NCBI GenBank assembly: GCA_038373885.1
Contig: JAWZYV010000102.1
Span: 1 to 64,000 of the forward strand
Length of the DNA stretch: 64,000 nt
From: Cheiracanthium punctorium
Lineage: Eukaryota > Arthropoda > Arachnida > Araneae > Cheiracanthiidae
Reading direction: 5' to 3'
Shown: piece after piece, positions 35,198-46,220 of the stretch
Layout: each line of letters starts with the position of its first letter
Numbering within the stretch: position 1 is the first letter of the stretch
Translations under genes and position numbers: made by a program
Notes under the pieces: generated by a model
What the model saw: only the letters and a program-made list of their open reading frames with translations
Databases searched by the model: none
What the model was told of the DNA's origin: nothing

Positions 35198-35372
35198 TAT
35201 TTATTTATTTATTTATTTATTTTTTTTTCATTGATTTATTTTGTGTCTTGAAAAAAAAGGTATCCTAAATGCAATTACTTTCAAGCCCTAATTAGATATT
35301 CATTGTTGTTTAATATTTTTTTATAATTATTGCAATTGTGCCTCTTTTTTCTCTCTCTCTTTTTCTAACCAG

Positions 35373-35460
35373 TTTATGACAATGATGAACAGCTAATTCC
35401 TAAAAACACATCAGTGATAGTTGCAAGAGTTCCTGTAGCTGCTGGGAGTAAAAAGAATTG
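35373..35460 (+). CDS. RBBP6: RBBP6 exon 2: second half of DWNN domain
   Basis: Acceptor CTAACCAG|TTTATGAC; completes the Val codon from exon 1 and reads YDNDEQLIPKNTSVIVARVP, the conserved 'LIPKN(S/T)SVIV(R/A)R(I/V)P' end of DWNN. Donor AAGAATTG|GTAAGA, phase 2. 88 bases. Confidence 0.95.
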
Positions 35461-36884
35461 GTAAGATTTTTTAAAAATGCTTTTTACTAGAAATTCAAAT
35501 ACATTAAAATTTATATGTATTAATTTCCCCATTAGATGAGTTTATATTTTAATTATTTAATTCAACCAGTTGTGGTTCACAAAATTTGACTAAAATCATG
35601 AGCTTTCTCTTGGTTACCTTTTAACAACAGTCACTGTATGATGGTTTAAATTTTACAATCAGATGAGTCAGATGTTATTATCTCTATATAATCCTTTACA
35701 ATGAAATACCAGGGGTCAATCCAGAAGTTTTTTCCAGGGTCCCATTTTTGTGAAAATTTCTTATTTTTTCTGAAATCCAATACTTACTTAACTTTGTGAA
35801 CTTCAACACTTATTTTGGTGATTTTTTTTTAAATGAAAGTCACTGTTTTTGTTAAAATAATTGATAAAACAGATTAAAATATAAGGTAGAATGCCAGTGA
35901 AGGGCCGTTTTAATCGAACATAATCTATATTTAGAACTATAAATTTAAAATTCCTAAGATTTCTTGAAATAGAAAATAAACTTAGCTGAGGAGTGAGTCA
36001 TGACTAGTCATCATGCTACCTTCTTGTGAAATGAGGAATGGGCAATGGACAGATGGGAATGAGGTTAGGAAGAACCATCGTTCTCAACAGGCTAGCATCT
36101 GTTGATGACAACAGCATCTCTTTTTTTTTCTTTATTAAATACACTCAGGACAAAACATTCACCAGTGCTTAAGAATTTCCCCCGAACTTTGTTTGCACGT
36201 TCAGATATATTCTGCACCCCTGAGAAGAAAGATGTTAGTCAATTATAAAGAATATTTGCCAGCATTTGTAAAAATATATGCTTTAATTTTCTTTTTAAAG
36301 TGAAACGTTTTTTAATTTTTTGTATGATAAATTGGCCCCTAAAAAGTTTTAATGACCTCCAGATGGAAAAAAAGGTAAGGGCCATTTTGGCTACCTTGAG
36401 TTTTGACTTTTTTTGGAAGCACCAGCTCTGTCTGTTAAAATATATAAAAATAGTCTATCATTTATAAGAATAAAACAGTTTTCTTTCTGAGGCATTTTTG
36501 GGTAGTATGTATTTAAAGGTGCTTAAGTATCTTCTTACGATTATGGGATTTAAAGCCTGAGACCCAATGCTACTTTTATGACAACTTTATAGTTTGTGCT
36601 ATATGGCACTATCAGAAAAAAAAAATCTAAGTTTTGATTTTTCCAAAAACAGTATTCTAATTTTCTATAAATAAGCTCTAAACTGACTCATCGAATATGT
36701 AACAAATTGCAAAGCTCGTCTTGATGAAAACATTAAATGAACATTTAGGTTCATTTTCAGTATCATTATTTGTGTACTTAAATCTACTACTCCTCAAGAA
36801 TTACTGTAAAATCACTTATTTTTGCAAGCCCATCATAATCACAAAAATTATATCCACGTGAATTTTTTTCTACTTCAAATAATA
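35461..36884 (+). other. RBBP6: intron 2, first part; dispersed repeat at 35712
   Basis: 35712-35890 resembles 21412-21535. TA-bounded Tigger-like element follows at 36885. The rest is AT-rich with no recognised structure. Confidence 0.4.
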
Positions 36885-37690
36885 CAGTGGAACCCCGATC
36901 TATTGTTCCTGCATTCATCGTTTTCCCGTATTGATCGTTTTGTTTCTATGGTCCCTGCACAAACTGTATTCAAATAACGTTAACAAAACCCGCATGTATT
37001 GTTCGTCAAAAATTCCCTTTCCCGTGTTCATCGTTGTAAAATGTTTCTTCTTACCGAAATGAAATTGATGATCAAGTGGATCTATGGCCTACAAATCTAG
37101 TTACTTCCTGGTATGATATCTTGGCTTGATGATGGTATAAGTGAAGAGTTCTTACATCTAGCAGGGATGAGTATGACATGAAGTGCAGTGATTATATTTC
37201 CATTGATTTAGAAGTAGCAACGTGCGGTATCCTAAGAATGGAAAAAATGTGACACAAAAAAGGAAAACAATCGCGAAGAAGCTGAGAATTCATGCCAATG
37301 AGACTGAGCCAACACTAGTGCCAGTCTATCCTATGCAATAACGGTATTTGAAATTGCATGACTGTTATATACAAACATGAATACACATTAAAAGACAAAA
37401 AAAAAAATTGTAAATCTTGAAAACTTTGTTTAATTAAAAGATTATTGAAAAACCCAGTGTAAAAATACTGATTTTTTAAAAATAAGTATCCCTTAATTTC
37501 TACACAACTTCAGTTTGTTTCTTTGACAGTTTGGTAACAAATATAGTATTTTTGGTATACTGTATACATTGTGTGTATTCATAAATACTGTTTTCTTCGT
37601 ATTTTGACTATAACCCGCATTCTTCATTTTCCCGCGTGCATAGTTTTTTACTACGCACCCCTTGAAAAACGATAGATCGGGGTTCTACTG
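36885..37690 (+). mobile_element. 806-bp pogo/Tigger-like element
   Basis: Ends CAGTGGAACCCCGATCTAT and, read inward from the right, CAGTAGAACCCCGATCTAT, 18 of 19 identical, with TA at 36883-36884 and 37691-37692. Outer CAGT(G/A)GAACC is the pogo/Tigger signature. Subterminal TTTTCCCG..T-TCGTT motifs repeat inside both ends. The interior has no intact transposase. Confidence 0.9.
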
Positions 37691-38258
37691 TAATAAAAAA
37701 TCAGAACTTTTTCACATAACCCAAATTTAATGATTTATTGCACAGTTACAAACTCTTTCTTGGCAATTTTCTTTCTTACAACTATTTCTTGAATATAAAC
37801 AATAATACAACTAATAGAATGCACATTCACTTACATGATTTATACCAGATTCTTTGAAACCATTCAAAATGAGGAGGTGGGGTAACTTTTCAGACAAAAA
37901 GAAGTTTTTTAAAATGCCTTATATAAACGGGTTCTATATATTAGATACTTCCGAGATTTTTCAGCTTTTGGTTCTATTCATATAAACTTAGCAAAATTTT
38001 CAGCTTGTGGAGCACTGATATCTTCATTTTTGCGAAAATAAGTTCTTTTACAGTAATTAAAGATTAACTTACTTGATGAAAGTTTGAGGTTTATGAGACA
38101 AAAATGTTGATTTTGAAATTAAATCAAATAAGCTTTAGTAAAATCAAATAGAGAATTTTTTGTCCAAAGTTGTAATGATTTTAATAGTGTCATTAAATCA
38201 AGTAATAGCTTTATTTTCTGTACATATAATTATAGTATACGTTTTCTTCTTTTTTTAG
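37691..38258 (+). other. RBBP6: intron 2, last part
   Basis: AT-rich, ends with the acceptor TTCTTCTTTTTTTAG. Nothing else recognised. Confidence 0.5.
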
Positions 38259-38292
38259 GGATAAACCAGATCTTCCTCTTCCTATTGATGAT
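38259..38292 (+). CDS. RBBP6: RBBP6 exon 3, 34 bases
   Basis: A short exon between acceptor TTTTTTTAG (AG 38257-38258) and donor GATGAT|GTAAGT. Its first base completes the Trp codon split by intron 2; it reads DKPDLPLPIDD in phase with both neighbours. This linker after DWNN is poorly conserved in the family, so support comes from splice sites and phase. Confidence 0.85.
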
Positions 38293-38674
38293 GTAAGTAT
38301 TTCCAAATATATGTGGGCATGGGTTGTATTATTCTCTTAATGCAGTATTTAGTAGCTTGATACAATGTGTGTTTTATCAAGTTTAAATTACCGTCTGATT
38401 TTGTAATTACTACTAAAAACCGAGTCTTGTGTATGCTATAGTTAATTTTGAATAAAAAATATGCGATTTATAAAGTACCTTGCTTAACATACCACAGCTT
38501 TGAGCATTTTATCATTAAATAATTATTTTTGATTAATGTATTTACTGTATAAGCTAATAAGAACCATACTTTTAAAATAATAGATACCAAATTAATTATT
38601 TCATTTGCATAAATGAACATATGAATTGAGATTAATAAAGCATTAGTTTTAGTCTCGGACAGCTATTACCAGTA

Positions 38675-38835
38675 CATAGCTGCCAACTCTTCTGTTTTTT
38701 CCGGAAGATTTTCCACCACTAATTTTTACTTACGAATTTAAGCTTAAAATAAGTCCAAAATTTTATTGTAAAATAAAACTGTTTGAGATAGTGGTGAAAA
38801 ATCTTCCGGAAAAACCGGAAGAGTTGGCAGCTATG
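38675..38835. mobile_element. 161-bp MITE with 6-bp duplication
   Basis: Arms CATAGCTGCCAACTCTTC... and, read inward from the right, CATAGCTGCCAACTCTTCCG are almost perfect inverted repeats of about 45 bp (CTTCCGGAAAA, CCACCAC). Flanked by identical CCAGTA at 38669-38674 and 38836-38841. It lies in intron 3. A G-run follows at 38851-38861. Confidence 0.85.
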
Positions 38836-38841
38836 CCAGTA

Positions 38842-39961
38842 GAGTTGAAAGGGGGGGGGGGGTAACAACAATTTTTTTTGGACAAAAAAAAAATCTTTGC
38901 TTGAACCAACTTAACCTATATCTTTTAAAATTAATTCCTAGCTGTTCAAACTTAAAATTTGTAGGCATTGTGTATAAGAATTTTAACATAAAAAGTAAAA
39001 GAAGAAAAAAAAAAAGATGACACATAATTATTCAAAGGCTTCAGTTGTAAAAAGTCCAAAGAAAGTGAAATACAAGTTTTGCAAAAATCTTGTGTATTTT
39101 AATTTAAACAGAGGATGATAAGCGTCCAATTGGATTTTAATTATTATTTATTTATTTAGAGTAATTAATGAAATTTGAAACACAAAATTTTAGAATTCAA
39201 AGACACATACTGACATACATCTTATTTTATGTATATGTGACACAATAAATGCTTCATTAATAATGCATGTTTACTGTTGGTATCATTTAGTTGATGTGAT
39301 AAATGATTAAATATATGTCAGATTAATTGATTATTGTTAGGTTAGCAAAATATCATTTGTAGTGGATTTTTGAGATTCTTTTAAAAATTTTTATTCCTAT
39401 TTTTCTGTATTTAAAATTAACTACGTGATTGGCCTTTTTTACTTGTTGCTCTTTGTTAAACTGTTTCCTGTAAAGTTTTATGTTCAAGCATGAAAAATTT
39501 CAGTCTTTTTTTCAACATCATTCAACTGTTTTTGAGATATTTGTAAATGAACTTAGTCATACTGAATACAGCGATACAGTGAATATTAGTTAGTTTAATA
39601 ATGAATACATATGAAGGAATAACAGGTAATGTGTTAAATGCATAATAATTTATTTGTTATCTATGATCCACAGCAAAGTTCAGTCTTTTTAGCTGTTTCG
39701 TGCTTTCATGCCTGTATGTTGAAGGGTAAATTTTTAAGTTTAAATTTTAAAGGTTGTTTAAGTTTTTATTTTACTTTTAAATACACATGAAACCTGTGTT
39801 AAATCAATTATTCCTAAACTATTTCTGATTTTTATTATTTATTTCCGGGAAATGTTTCGGTTTTTATTATCAGAATTTGTGGTCAAGATTATAGGGGGAG
39901 GGGGTGAGAATTTTATTTTTTTTAAAGTGCATATATACTAATTTTTATTTTTATTTTACAG
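38842..39961 (+). other. RBBP6: intron 3 remainder
   Basis: AT-rich, no recognised gene. A - strand frame at 38831-39025 is low complexity. Ends in acceptor TTTTATTTTACAG. Confidence 0.5.
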
Positions 39962-40000
39962 GATGATTTAGGACAAATTAGATATGACAGAATTGTTAAG
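39962..40000 (+). CDS. RBBP6: RBBP6 exon 4, 39 bases
   Basis: Acceptor TTTTACAG (AG 39960-39961), donor GTTAAG|GTATGT. Phase 0 on both sides; reads DDLGQIRYDRIVK, a 13-residue linker. Small in-frame exons of this kind could be skipped without a frameshift. Confidence 0.85.
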
Positions 40001-40440
40001 GTATGTAATTTATCATTTTTACCTTAATATAGTTGGTTACTATTGAGTTATGCATATATAAGAAATTAATATTCTTATATTCAAGTTAACTTTTGATAAC
40101 TACTGAATAGTTGAAAATCTCAAGGAATATTTTAAGCTTGCAGGCTAATTTTTCATCAGTTTGTTTATAAAAAGCAGTCAGTATACAATTACATATTATT
40201 CCTAGTAGAAACATGTTTTATATTACTCTGCAAATATTTATTATTTGAAACAACAAAATTCTTTATTTAATTCACTTGTTTTCCAGGGGAGGGGGATTAT
40301 TGATTTTACAAGCACAAAATCGTCTGTCTCCTTTTTTAAATGTTAATTCACAATTATAAAGGGATTAACATTATTTAATATGAAATGTGTTTTTTCAGTA
40401 TAAATTTTTACTCATTTATTCATTTGTTTAAATGTTATAG

Positions 40441-40529
40441 AATGCTGATCTTGCTAATGCTAACACAACAGAAGACGACAAAGTTAAAGCAATGATAACA
40501 CAGTCCAGTTTAGACTATGATCCTACCAA
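40441..40529 (+). CDS. RBBP6: RBBP6 exon 5: conserved linker before zinc knuckle
   Basis: Acceptor AATGTTATAG, donor CCTACCAA|GTAAGT. Reads NADLANANTTEDDKVKAMIT followed by QSSLDYDP, matching the family motif 'ANLAEANA-EEDKIKAM--QS---YDP' between DWNN and the CCHC knuckle. Phase 2 at the end. Confidence 0.95.
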
Positions 40530-40622
40530 GTAAGTTTTGCATGTTGGTTATTCTTATTTGTAAGCGCACGAGTATAAAGTTTTGCATTTATGTAGTACAA
40601 CAGATCAGTTATTTATGTTTAA

Positions 40623-41035
40623 CCCTTTGAGGTGCAACCCTTTCCCAATGCTGAAAAAAGGACAGCCGTTGCGGGCACAGCCAGCTGCATCAAAAAAGGG
40701 TCTCTAGGTCTGTGGCACGCGATGAACGTTTCGATCGTCCGCCATCTTGCTGGTAGTTAAGTCGAGCGATGGCAACGGCTGCCCTTTTTTCAGCATTGGG
40801 CCATCTCTCCAGCTGCTCTCGCATTCTTCCATTTTTCAGCAGATGTCAGTGCTGTTAAAAATAATCATGACAATTTTTTTTATGGGAAATGACATGCTAA
40901 AAAGTAAATGATTCTCGTGGAGCTATGTCACCCGCAACTATTTTTATAGAAATCAAATCTATTCTTCATGACTGGCAACAGTCAAAACGTCAGAGTTTGG
41001 TGTTCCCCAGAGCAGGATCACTGCGTGTAAAGGGG
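40623..41035 (+). mobile_element. 413-bp piggyBac-like MITE with TTAA ends
   Basis: TTAA at 40619-40622 and 41036-41039. The element starts CCCTTTGAGGTGCAACCC; read inward from the right it starts CCCCTTTACACGCAG. An inner pair of 29-bp inverted repeats with one mismatch (40644-40672 and 40772-40800, CCCAATGCTGAAAAAAGG...) gives a strong stem. GC-richer than its intron surroundings. A frame at 40925-41194 straddles its edge and is not real. Confidence 0.85.
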
Positions 41036-41039
41036 TTAA

Positions 41040-41769
41040 ATGAAAGCAGCTATTTTTGTATTGACCATCTGGTCCAAAACATTTTTCTCACAGAGAAGAG
41101 GAAAGTATTAAAATGTTGGTTATCTCTTTTATTAACATTTATCTCTAATCTGACAGTAACTATAAATAAGCATTCTTACATGTCAGTGTATTGATTGTGC
41201 ATCCTTTTGTGCAGATTCTGCCATTGTATTTCTGTTGTATTAAATCTAGAAAATGGGGATTTAATTTTGAGAAAGCTTTAATGCCATTGAAGAGGAAATC
41301 CAGAGTAATGGTGTTGAGACATGGACTTAAATTATATTTAATTATTTCAAAATTAAGATACTATTTTTAAAATTTTTATTCACAGTGATGTCTGTGACTT
41401 TTAATAGTATTTTTAATAAATATTATGTAGTCCACCCGCTAGAGCGCAAGACTGCGAGAATCTTGCATAAAATTTCTTAAATCTTGCACTAAAAATATTA
41501 GAGCACGAGGTATTCTCGCGCTCCAAAATATTCACCACCTGCACGAGATCTCGCACGCTGTTTGAAAGTTTAAAAACGGCAGTTTACAAATACAAAAATT
41601 TGTTTTCACTCTACTACTGTGGGATAACGATCTGCCTTGGCCGCAAAGAAGCATAAATATCACCTAAATTTAGTCATAGTGATTAATTAACAACTTCATC
41701 TAGCCATTATGTATGTATAATCAAAAATATTTAATGATATCACTGTATTATCTAGCTGTTACTAATAAT
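41040..41769 (+). other. RBBP6: intron 5, middle part
   Basis: A GC-richer, repeat-like patch at 41430-41580 (CCACCCGCTAGAGCGCAAG, GAGATCTCGCACGC) has no paired termini that I can find. The rest is AT-rich. Confidence 0.35.
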
Positions 41770-42756
41770 TAGCGATGTAATGGATATCAATTTAGCCGGA
41801 TACCGAATATCCGGCCAAACTTTAGCCGGATATCCAGTTATCCGGCAGCAGTATGTTTTCTTCTTTTATTTTATTTTATTTTTTTTCGTTAGTTTTCTTA
41901 GATCATTGAGCTATTACTTTTATCTGTACTTACGTATTATTCTGGTGGCATGCCAAAACGAACGATTTTTCGCCAAGATAAATGCCGACACATGAAATTA
42001 TTGATTATTCGGAATACGGTTAGCAACAGTTGCCAGTACATTTGACGAAAGATAGTTTGGCGAGAATGGCCACCGGGATAATACGTAAGTACCCCTTTTT
42101 CTTTAAATTTTCTCATTAGTTTCAAATGATTAAATTTAAAAATCAGAAATCCTTTAGGGATTGTTTCCATGAATTTAGTACCAGTTTTATTACAATTAAA
42201 GTCATACAAATAACATTGTCATGGATGCTCTCCCTCAAGAGTTAAATATCTTAAACGATCTGTTCTTGAAAGAAAGACATCTCCATCCAACTTTTGGAAA
42301 ATCAATGCAACAAATTTCCTTACTATATCAAAATTAGGGGGGACATTTTCTCACCAGCAGTCCTACAGCAAGTACACTTTTCTCATAAGCAGGGCCAATT
42401 TATGGTGGAAAAAAAAGGTATCAGATTTCTTACAAAGATTGAAAAACATTGTTTTTGTACAGTAATTTCTTCCAGCAATAATTTACTCCAATCTTTAAAA
42501 AAAAGATAGAAGTACTTAATTTTTTCCCTTTTTTCTATACACGATAAAAATACTACTAAAAAGTATTAAAAATAAAATCTTTTCACAAAACTGTTTCTTT
42601 GCATTTTTTATTATTGCAGCTTTTAAAATTTATTCATTTATTATGTTATTTCTCTGTATATAATTTAGGCCAGATATTTGTAATATCCGACTACTGCCAA
42701 TTACCTGGCATATAGGCCGGATGCAGTATGTTAGCCGGATATCTGTTGCATCCCTA
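41770..42756 (-). mobile_element. 987-bp hAT-like element, family copy 2
   Basis: Ends TAGCGATGTAATGGATATC and, read inward from the right, TAGGGATGCAACAGATATC. Identical 8-bp flanks CTAATAAT at 41762-41769 and 42757-42764. The interior matches the 24503-25278 copy in reverse (for example AAAATTTTAGTACCAGTTTTATTAC region and CAAGAGTTAAATATCTTAAA region). Subterminal GCCGGATAT motifs are repeated. No intact transposase. Confidence 0.9.
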
Positions 42757-42764
42757 CTAATAAT

Positions 42765-43175
42765 ATTCAATAGGCTTGTAAAAAAGTAAAACACGTGTTT
42801 TACATTTTTAAAATAAACTTATAAAAAAGGCTATTACAAAAGTAGGTATTTAAAGTTATCTTAGAATAGTACTTTAGTTAATTCTAAGTATTGAAATTAA
42901 TGACAAAGAGGTATTAAACACTTTAACTGGCAGCTATGATCATTATATACAATGTCTAGCAATTGATCGCTGTGGCCATAACATAATGCATTACTCTGAA
43001 TATTTCAGATAATATTGGCCTGGAGAGAACTTCAGTTAGTCCTGAGTCTGCTTGTTGCATTTTACTAAGAATTAGTGTTGATACTATTTATTGAATTGAA
43101 ATTTAATTTTTATGTGTATGATAATCATTAAGTCATAGTTAGTTTTCTAAAAAATAATTGTGTACCTTAAAATAG
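42765..43175 (+). other. RBBP6: intron 5, last part
   Basis: AT-rich, no recognised element; ends in acceptor CCTTAAAATAG. Confidence 0.5.
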
Positions 43176-43278
43176 ATATGTGAAGAGCCGCAGTATGACA
43201 GGACCTCTCCCCCCTACCTATACATGTTTTAGATGTGGAAACCAGGGGCATTGGATTAAAAATTGCCCAACTAACAAT
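43176..43278 (+). CDS. RBBP6: RBBP6 exon 6: CCHC zinc knuckle
   Basis: Reads YVKSRSMTGPLPPTYTCFRC then GNQGHWIKNCPTNN. The CX2CX4HX4C knuckle (Cys156, Cys159, His164, Cys169 in my assembled numbering) is the RNA-binding zinc knuckle present in all RBBP6 forms except the short DWNN-only isoform. Donor AACAAT|GTAAGA, phase 0. Confidence 0.97.
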
Positions 43279-43369
43279 GTAAGATGTTATTTTTATTTTT
43301 ATGATTTTTATTATTTAACTCATATAGGAAAAAATCTTTTAATTTTAAGTTCTTTTTATTTTATTTTAG

Positions 43370-43488
43370 CCCGATGTGAAACGTAGTACAGGTATCCCTC
43401 GTAGTTTTATGGTTCCTGTAGATGGTCCTGAACATAAAGGGGCTCTTCTTACGAGCTCAGGAGACTATGCAGTTCCCTTAATTGATCA
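43370..43488 (+). CDS. RBBP6: RBBP6 exon 7: conserved STGIPRSF region
   Basis: Separated from exon 6 by only 91 bases. Acceptor TTATTTTAG. Reads PDVKRSTGIPRSFMVPVDGP then KGALLTSSGDYAVPLID; 'KRSTGIPRSFM' and 'KGA-LT--G-YA-P-ID' are diagnostic for RBBP6 between knuckle and RING. The family's usual ~10-residue insert after the knuckle is shorter here. Donor TTGATCA|GTAAGT, phase 2. Confidence 0.97.
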
Positions 43489-43824
43489 GTAAGTTTTTAA
43501 AATACTTTAATCTTTCACATGAGCAATTTAATCTAAGTCCTCACGAATAGTTGGCAAATGACTTGACCTGCTTTTATTTTAAGTGTGCTGTCAAAAATGT
43601 AAAAGTTTTATTTTACATTACCTAAAAAACTAGGATAAATCGAGGAAAGTTGATAAAATTAAGTAAAAGCTAGAATAATTAATGATTTTCTGGTACTATC
43701 CACTGGTGTTAACTCCTAAGTTTGTTATATTAGCTGTTGTCAAACATACTCTTGACTGCCCCCCCCCTCCACTATTTATCACTGAATGATCTCATCGGGA
43801 AAAGAAATTATAGGTATTTTTTTT

Positions 43825-44795
43825 TTAAATACTAAGGGCCAAGGCCCCTAGACTCTCTGTGCTCGCTTTTCGTATGAGGCATTCAGCCCCTAATAAGGCT
43901 TATTCGTAAAAAAGACATAATTTGTCAGACAAAACCCAAAGATTGGATCAGATAGAGTGTTACTGAGCTGGAAATTGCTTGTTTCTTGCATGTTCATTCA
44001 TTGGTACATAAAAATTAAACTTCACACTACAGTGCCCCCTCCCCTCCTCATAACACAGTAGATATTTTGTTATAGGAATCAGTGTTCTACAGGTCCTGAG
44101 CTATACTCCACCTGGAGTGCAGTCTCCGCATATAATCGCTGGAAAAATTATTTGCACTCCTCAGAAATACAATGATATTTAATGTTGCCATTCAAATGTT
44201 ATATTAATTAGGAGCTAAAGGGTAATAAAATCAGAACATCTGTTTCAGCTGTATTTTTAATTAAGTAAAACCTATTGGACACCTTGCGTATTTGCCACAC
44301 ATGGCGATTTTTCATAATTTGGTGACTCAGTATATGTATAGTTAATAATTAGCTCTGAGAAAACAGTATAAGTTTTCTTTGATAAAAACTACGGAACAGC
44401 TAGGATAGCTTGCCACTTATGGCGATTTTTCATTATTTGGCGATTTACACGTGCTCACAACTTATAATTACTGCTCATGTAAGGTTCCCGGAAAACTGTT
44501 ATCCATATTTTCATATACATAATCCTTTGCAGATAGGTCTATTTAGCACCACGAATTATATCACCTCGTCGCGTTGGCAAATATCCAAAGTGTACTATAA
44601 CTGCTATAATGGCATAGTTAACGCCGCCAAATATGTCTACTGGTAGCAAATACTCCAGCTGGACCGAACCGGCTTTAAAATAATCTTGATTTTAATTATT
44701 TTTCATTTTCAAGATACTGGGTTCTAACATTCTGGAACGCGAAGTTCACCCTGCTTGGAAAAATACCATTTTGCCAGATTATTCCTAATGCCAAG
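43825..44795 (-). repeat. dispersed repeat, copy B (partner at 14.2-14.95 kb)
   Basis: Reverse-oriented homologue of 14185-14955, slightly longer and without the local inverted duplication. Landmarks: CAAGGCCCCTAGACTCTC, GGCATAGTTAACGCCGCC, TCAAGATACTGGGTTCTAAC. Short frames in it (44410-44646) are not conserved in the other copy, arguing against coding. Confidence 0.8.
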
Positions 44796-44869
44796 ATGGC
44801 ACTTTTAAAATCATTTACAATTAGTTATTCTGTTTTGGAAAAACAAATAGTTGCTAATTCTAAACTCCT

Positions 44870-45175
44870 GTTGTCTAAGCGAACTTACTATTTGAAAATT
44901 GTCAACTTTGTGTAGTGCACTTTGAGTTATTTATTTCATATACTTTTTAATTTGGCGTAATATTAGTGTAATTCGACTTTGTTTGTGAATTTCGCGCAAT
45001 TCTATATACTTGGAATTTTCTAAAATAATTCAATTTTTGAAATTTAAGTCAGCTTATCAGTTTCCTCGGAATTTTCCGAATACGTGGACATGTTTCTCGA
45101 AATTCAAATCCCCACGGTTTAGGAGAAGATAGGCGAACAAGCTTTTGGCAGCGACGACAGCGGCCCTTACTTTTT
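44870..45175 (+). mobile_element. retroelement-like 3' tail fragment, copy 1
   Basis: CTCGGAATTTTCCGAATACG and CTCGAAATTCAAATCCCCAC followed by GGTTTAGGAGAAGATA resemble 48620-48700 (CCTCGGAATTTTTCGAATCG, GATCGAAATTCAACTCCC, CGTTTCGGAGGAGATGATG). Two diverged copies of the same dispersed sequence. The class is uncertain, perhaps a non-LTR element tail. Confidence 0.45.
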
Positions 45176-45433
45176 TTTTTTTAGAATAGAGAGATATATT
45201 TTTGTGCATGTGTAATATTAAATGCAGTGGCATTTCAGTAAGGAAACTTGATTAAAGTTTAACAGATTTTATTTTGAGTCACTTACAGTTTTGTCCAGCT
45301 GGAGAAGGGGCAGAGGATATTGACTTAACAAAGTTCACCTCATGTTGGCAAGAGAGAAGACACAAATGCGTCAGTCAGAGACGTAAATTAAACTGAATGA
45401 CACTGACAATCAGAGACATAAGTTAAACTGACA

Positions 45434-45692
45434 AGGGGAGGCTCAGACGTTGGGGTCACCGATTTTGATGAAATGTTGGTGGGTTATAGGGGACCCATAG
45501 TTAAGTAAATTGCTAAAATATTGGCCACCAACTCTCGCTTATTTTCGAGAAAATTCCATTTAAACATTTGACACATTGTTAAATACTAATTATTTGGCAA
45601 TTCATTTGTGTTCTCGGTGGTGCCATGGTTCCGTACGGAGACGGAGATCCGAAGGTCCCCGGATCGAATCCACTCAGTGCTATGGATTTTTT
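45434..45692 (+). mobile_element. repeat with tRNA-like 3' part, copy 1
   Basis: About 260 bp nearly identical, inverted, to 49367-49628. Its 3' part has a pol III-like box A (GGTGGTGCCATGG, 45617-45629) and, about 32 bases on, a box B (GGATCGAATCC, 45661-45671) within a tRNA-like context followed by T-runs. The other copy keeps the better box A. It could be a tRNA-related SINE or the paired termini of a larger element. Confidence 0.6.
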
Positions 45693-46029
45693 CTCACTAA
45701 TAAGTTCACAATAATTATATATTGTGAATTGTTTTGTAAAACTGCAGTTATAAAGTTGTTTTTGTGTATATAGTTGATAATTTACCAATACTTTTAGGAC
45801 ACGAGGAATGATAAGGATTCGCTTCTTTCTTCGTTTTGAAGGATGCAATTATTGTTTAAGTTTTTCATTCAGCTAAAACATATTACACACATGTAATTAA
45901 AATTAGTGATCCAATATTCAATTTAAACAATAAGTGAAATTTTTTGTATTAAATAATTTATGATTTGATGTAGAATGTAAAATGCATTTAATTTTAAATT
46001 TATCAAACTTCGCTAGAAGTAGATAGCGA

Positions 46030-46062
46030 AATTAATAATAATAATAATAATAATAATAATCC
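46030..46062 (+). repeat. (AAT)n microsatellite
   Basis: Ten or so uninterrupted AAT units in intron 7. Confidence 0.9.
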
Positions 46063-46220
46063 AGAAATTCATAACAAAATACTTATATGATAATGAAAGT
46101 AATTCGCCTTGCCTCTAAAAGTAATTCCACCTAAATGTACAACGCTTTGACAACCCTGTGATGTGTAATTTCACTGACTCCACCCCAAAAACAACAACAA
46201 TAAAAAATAATAATTAAACT

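Larger units (their letters stand above)
18028..35372 (+). other. RBBP6: RBBP6 intron 1 (17.3 kb)
   Basis: Spans from the donor at 18028 to the acceptor CTCTCTTTTTCTAACCAG (AG 35371-35372). It holds a full Tc1-like element with a nested insert, three hAT-like elements, one TTAA-flanked MITE, a Tigger-like element and several fragments, each listed separately. The remaining sequence shows no conserved exon or RNA gene I could recognise. Confidence 0.85.

Noticed and set aside
40925..41194. 89-residue + strand frame in intron 5
   Set aside because: Spans the right end and TTAA of a piggyBac-like MITE.
45612..45690. A functional tRNA gene
   Set aside because: Box A and B motifs are present but the cloverleaf, especially the acceptor and anticodon arms, cannot be drawn convincingly; it is repeat-associated.
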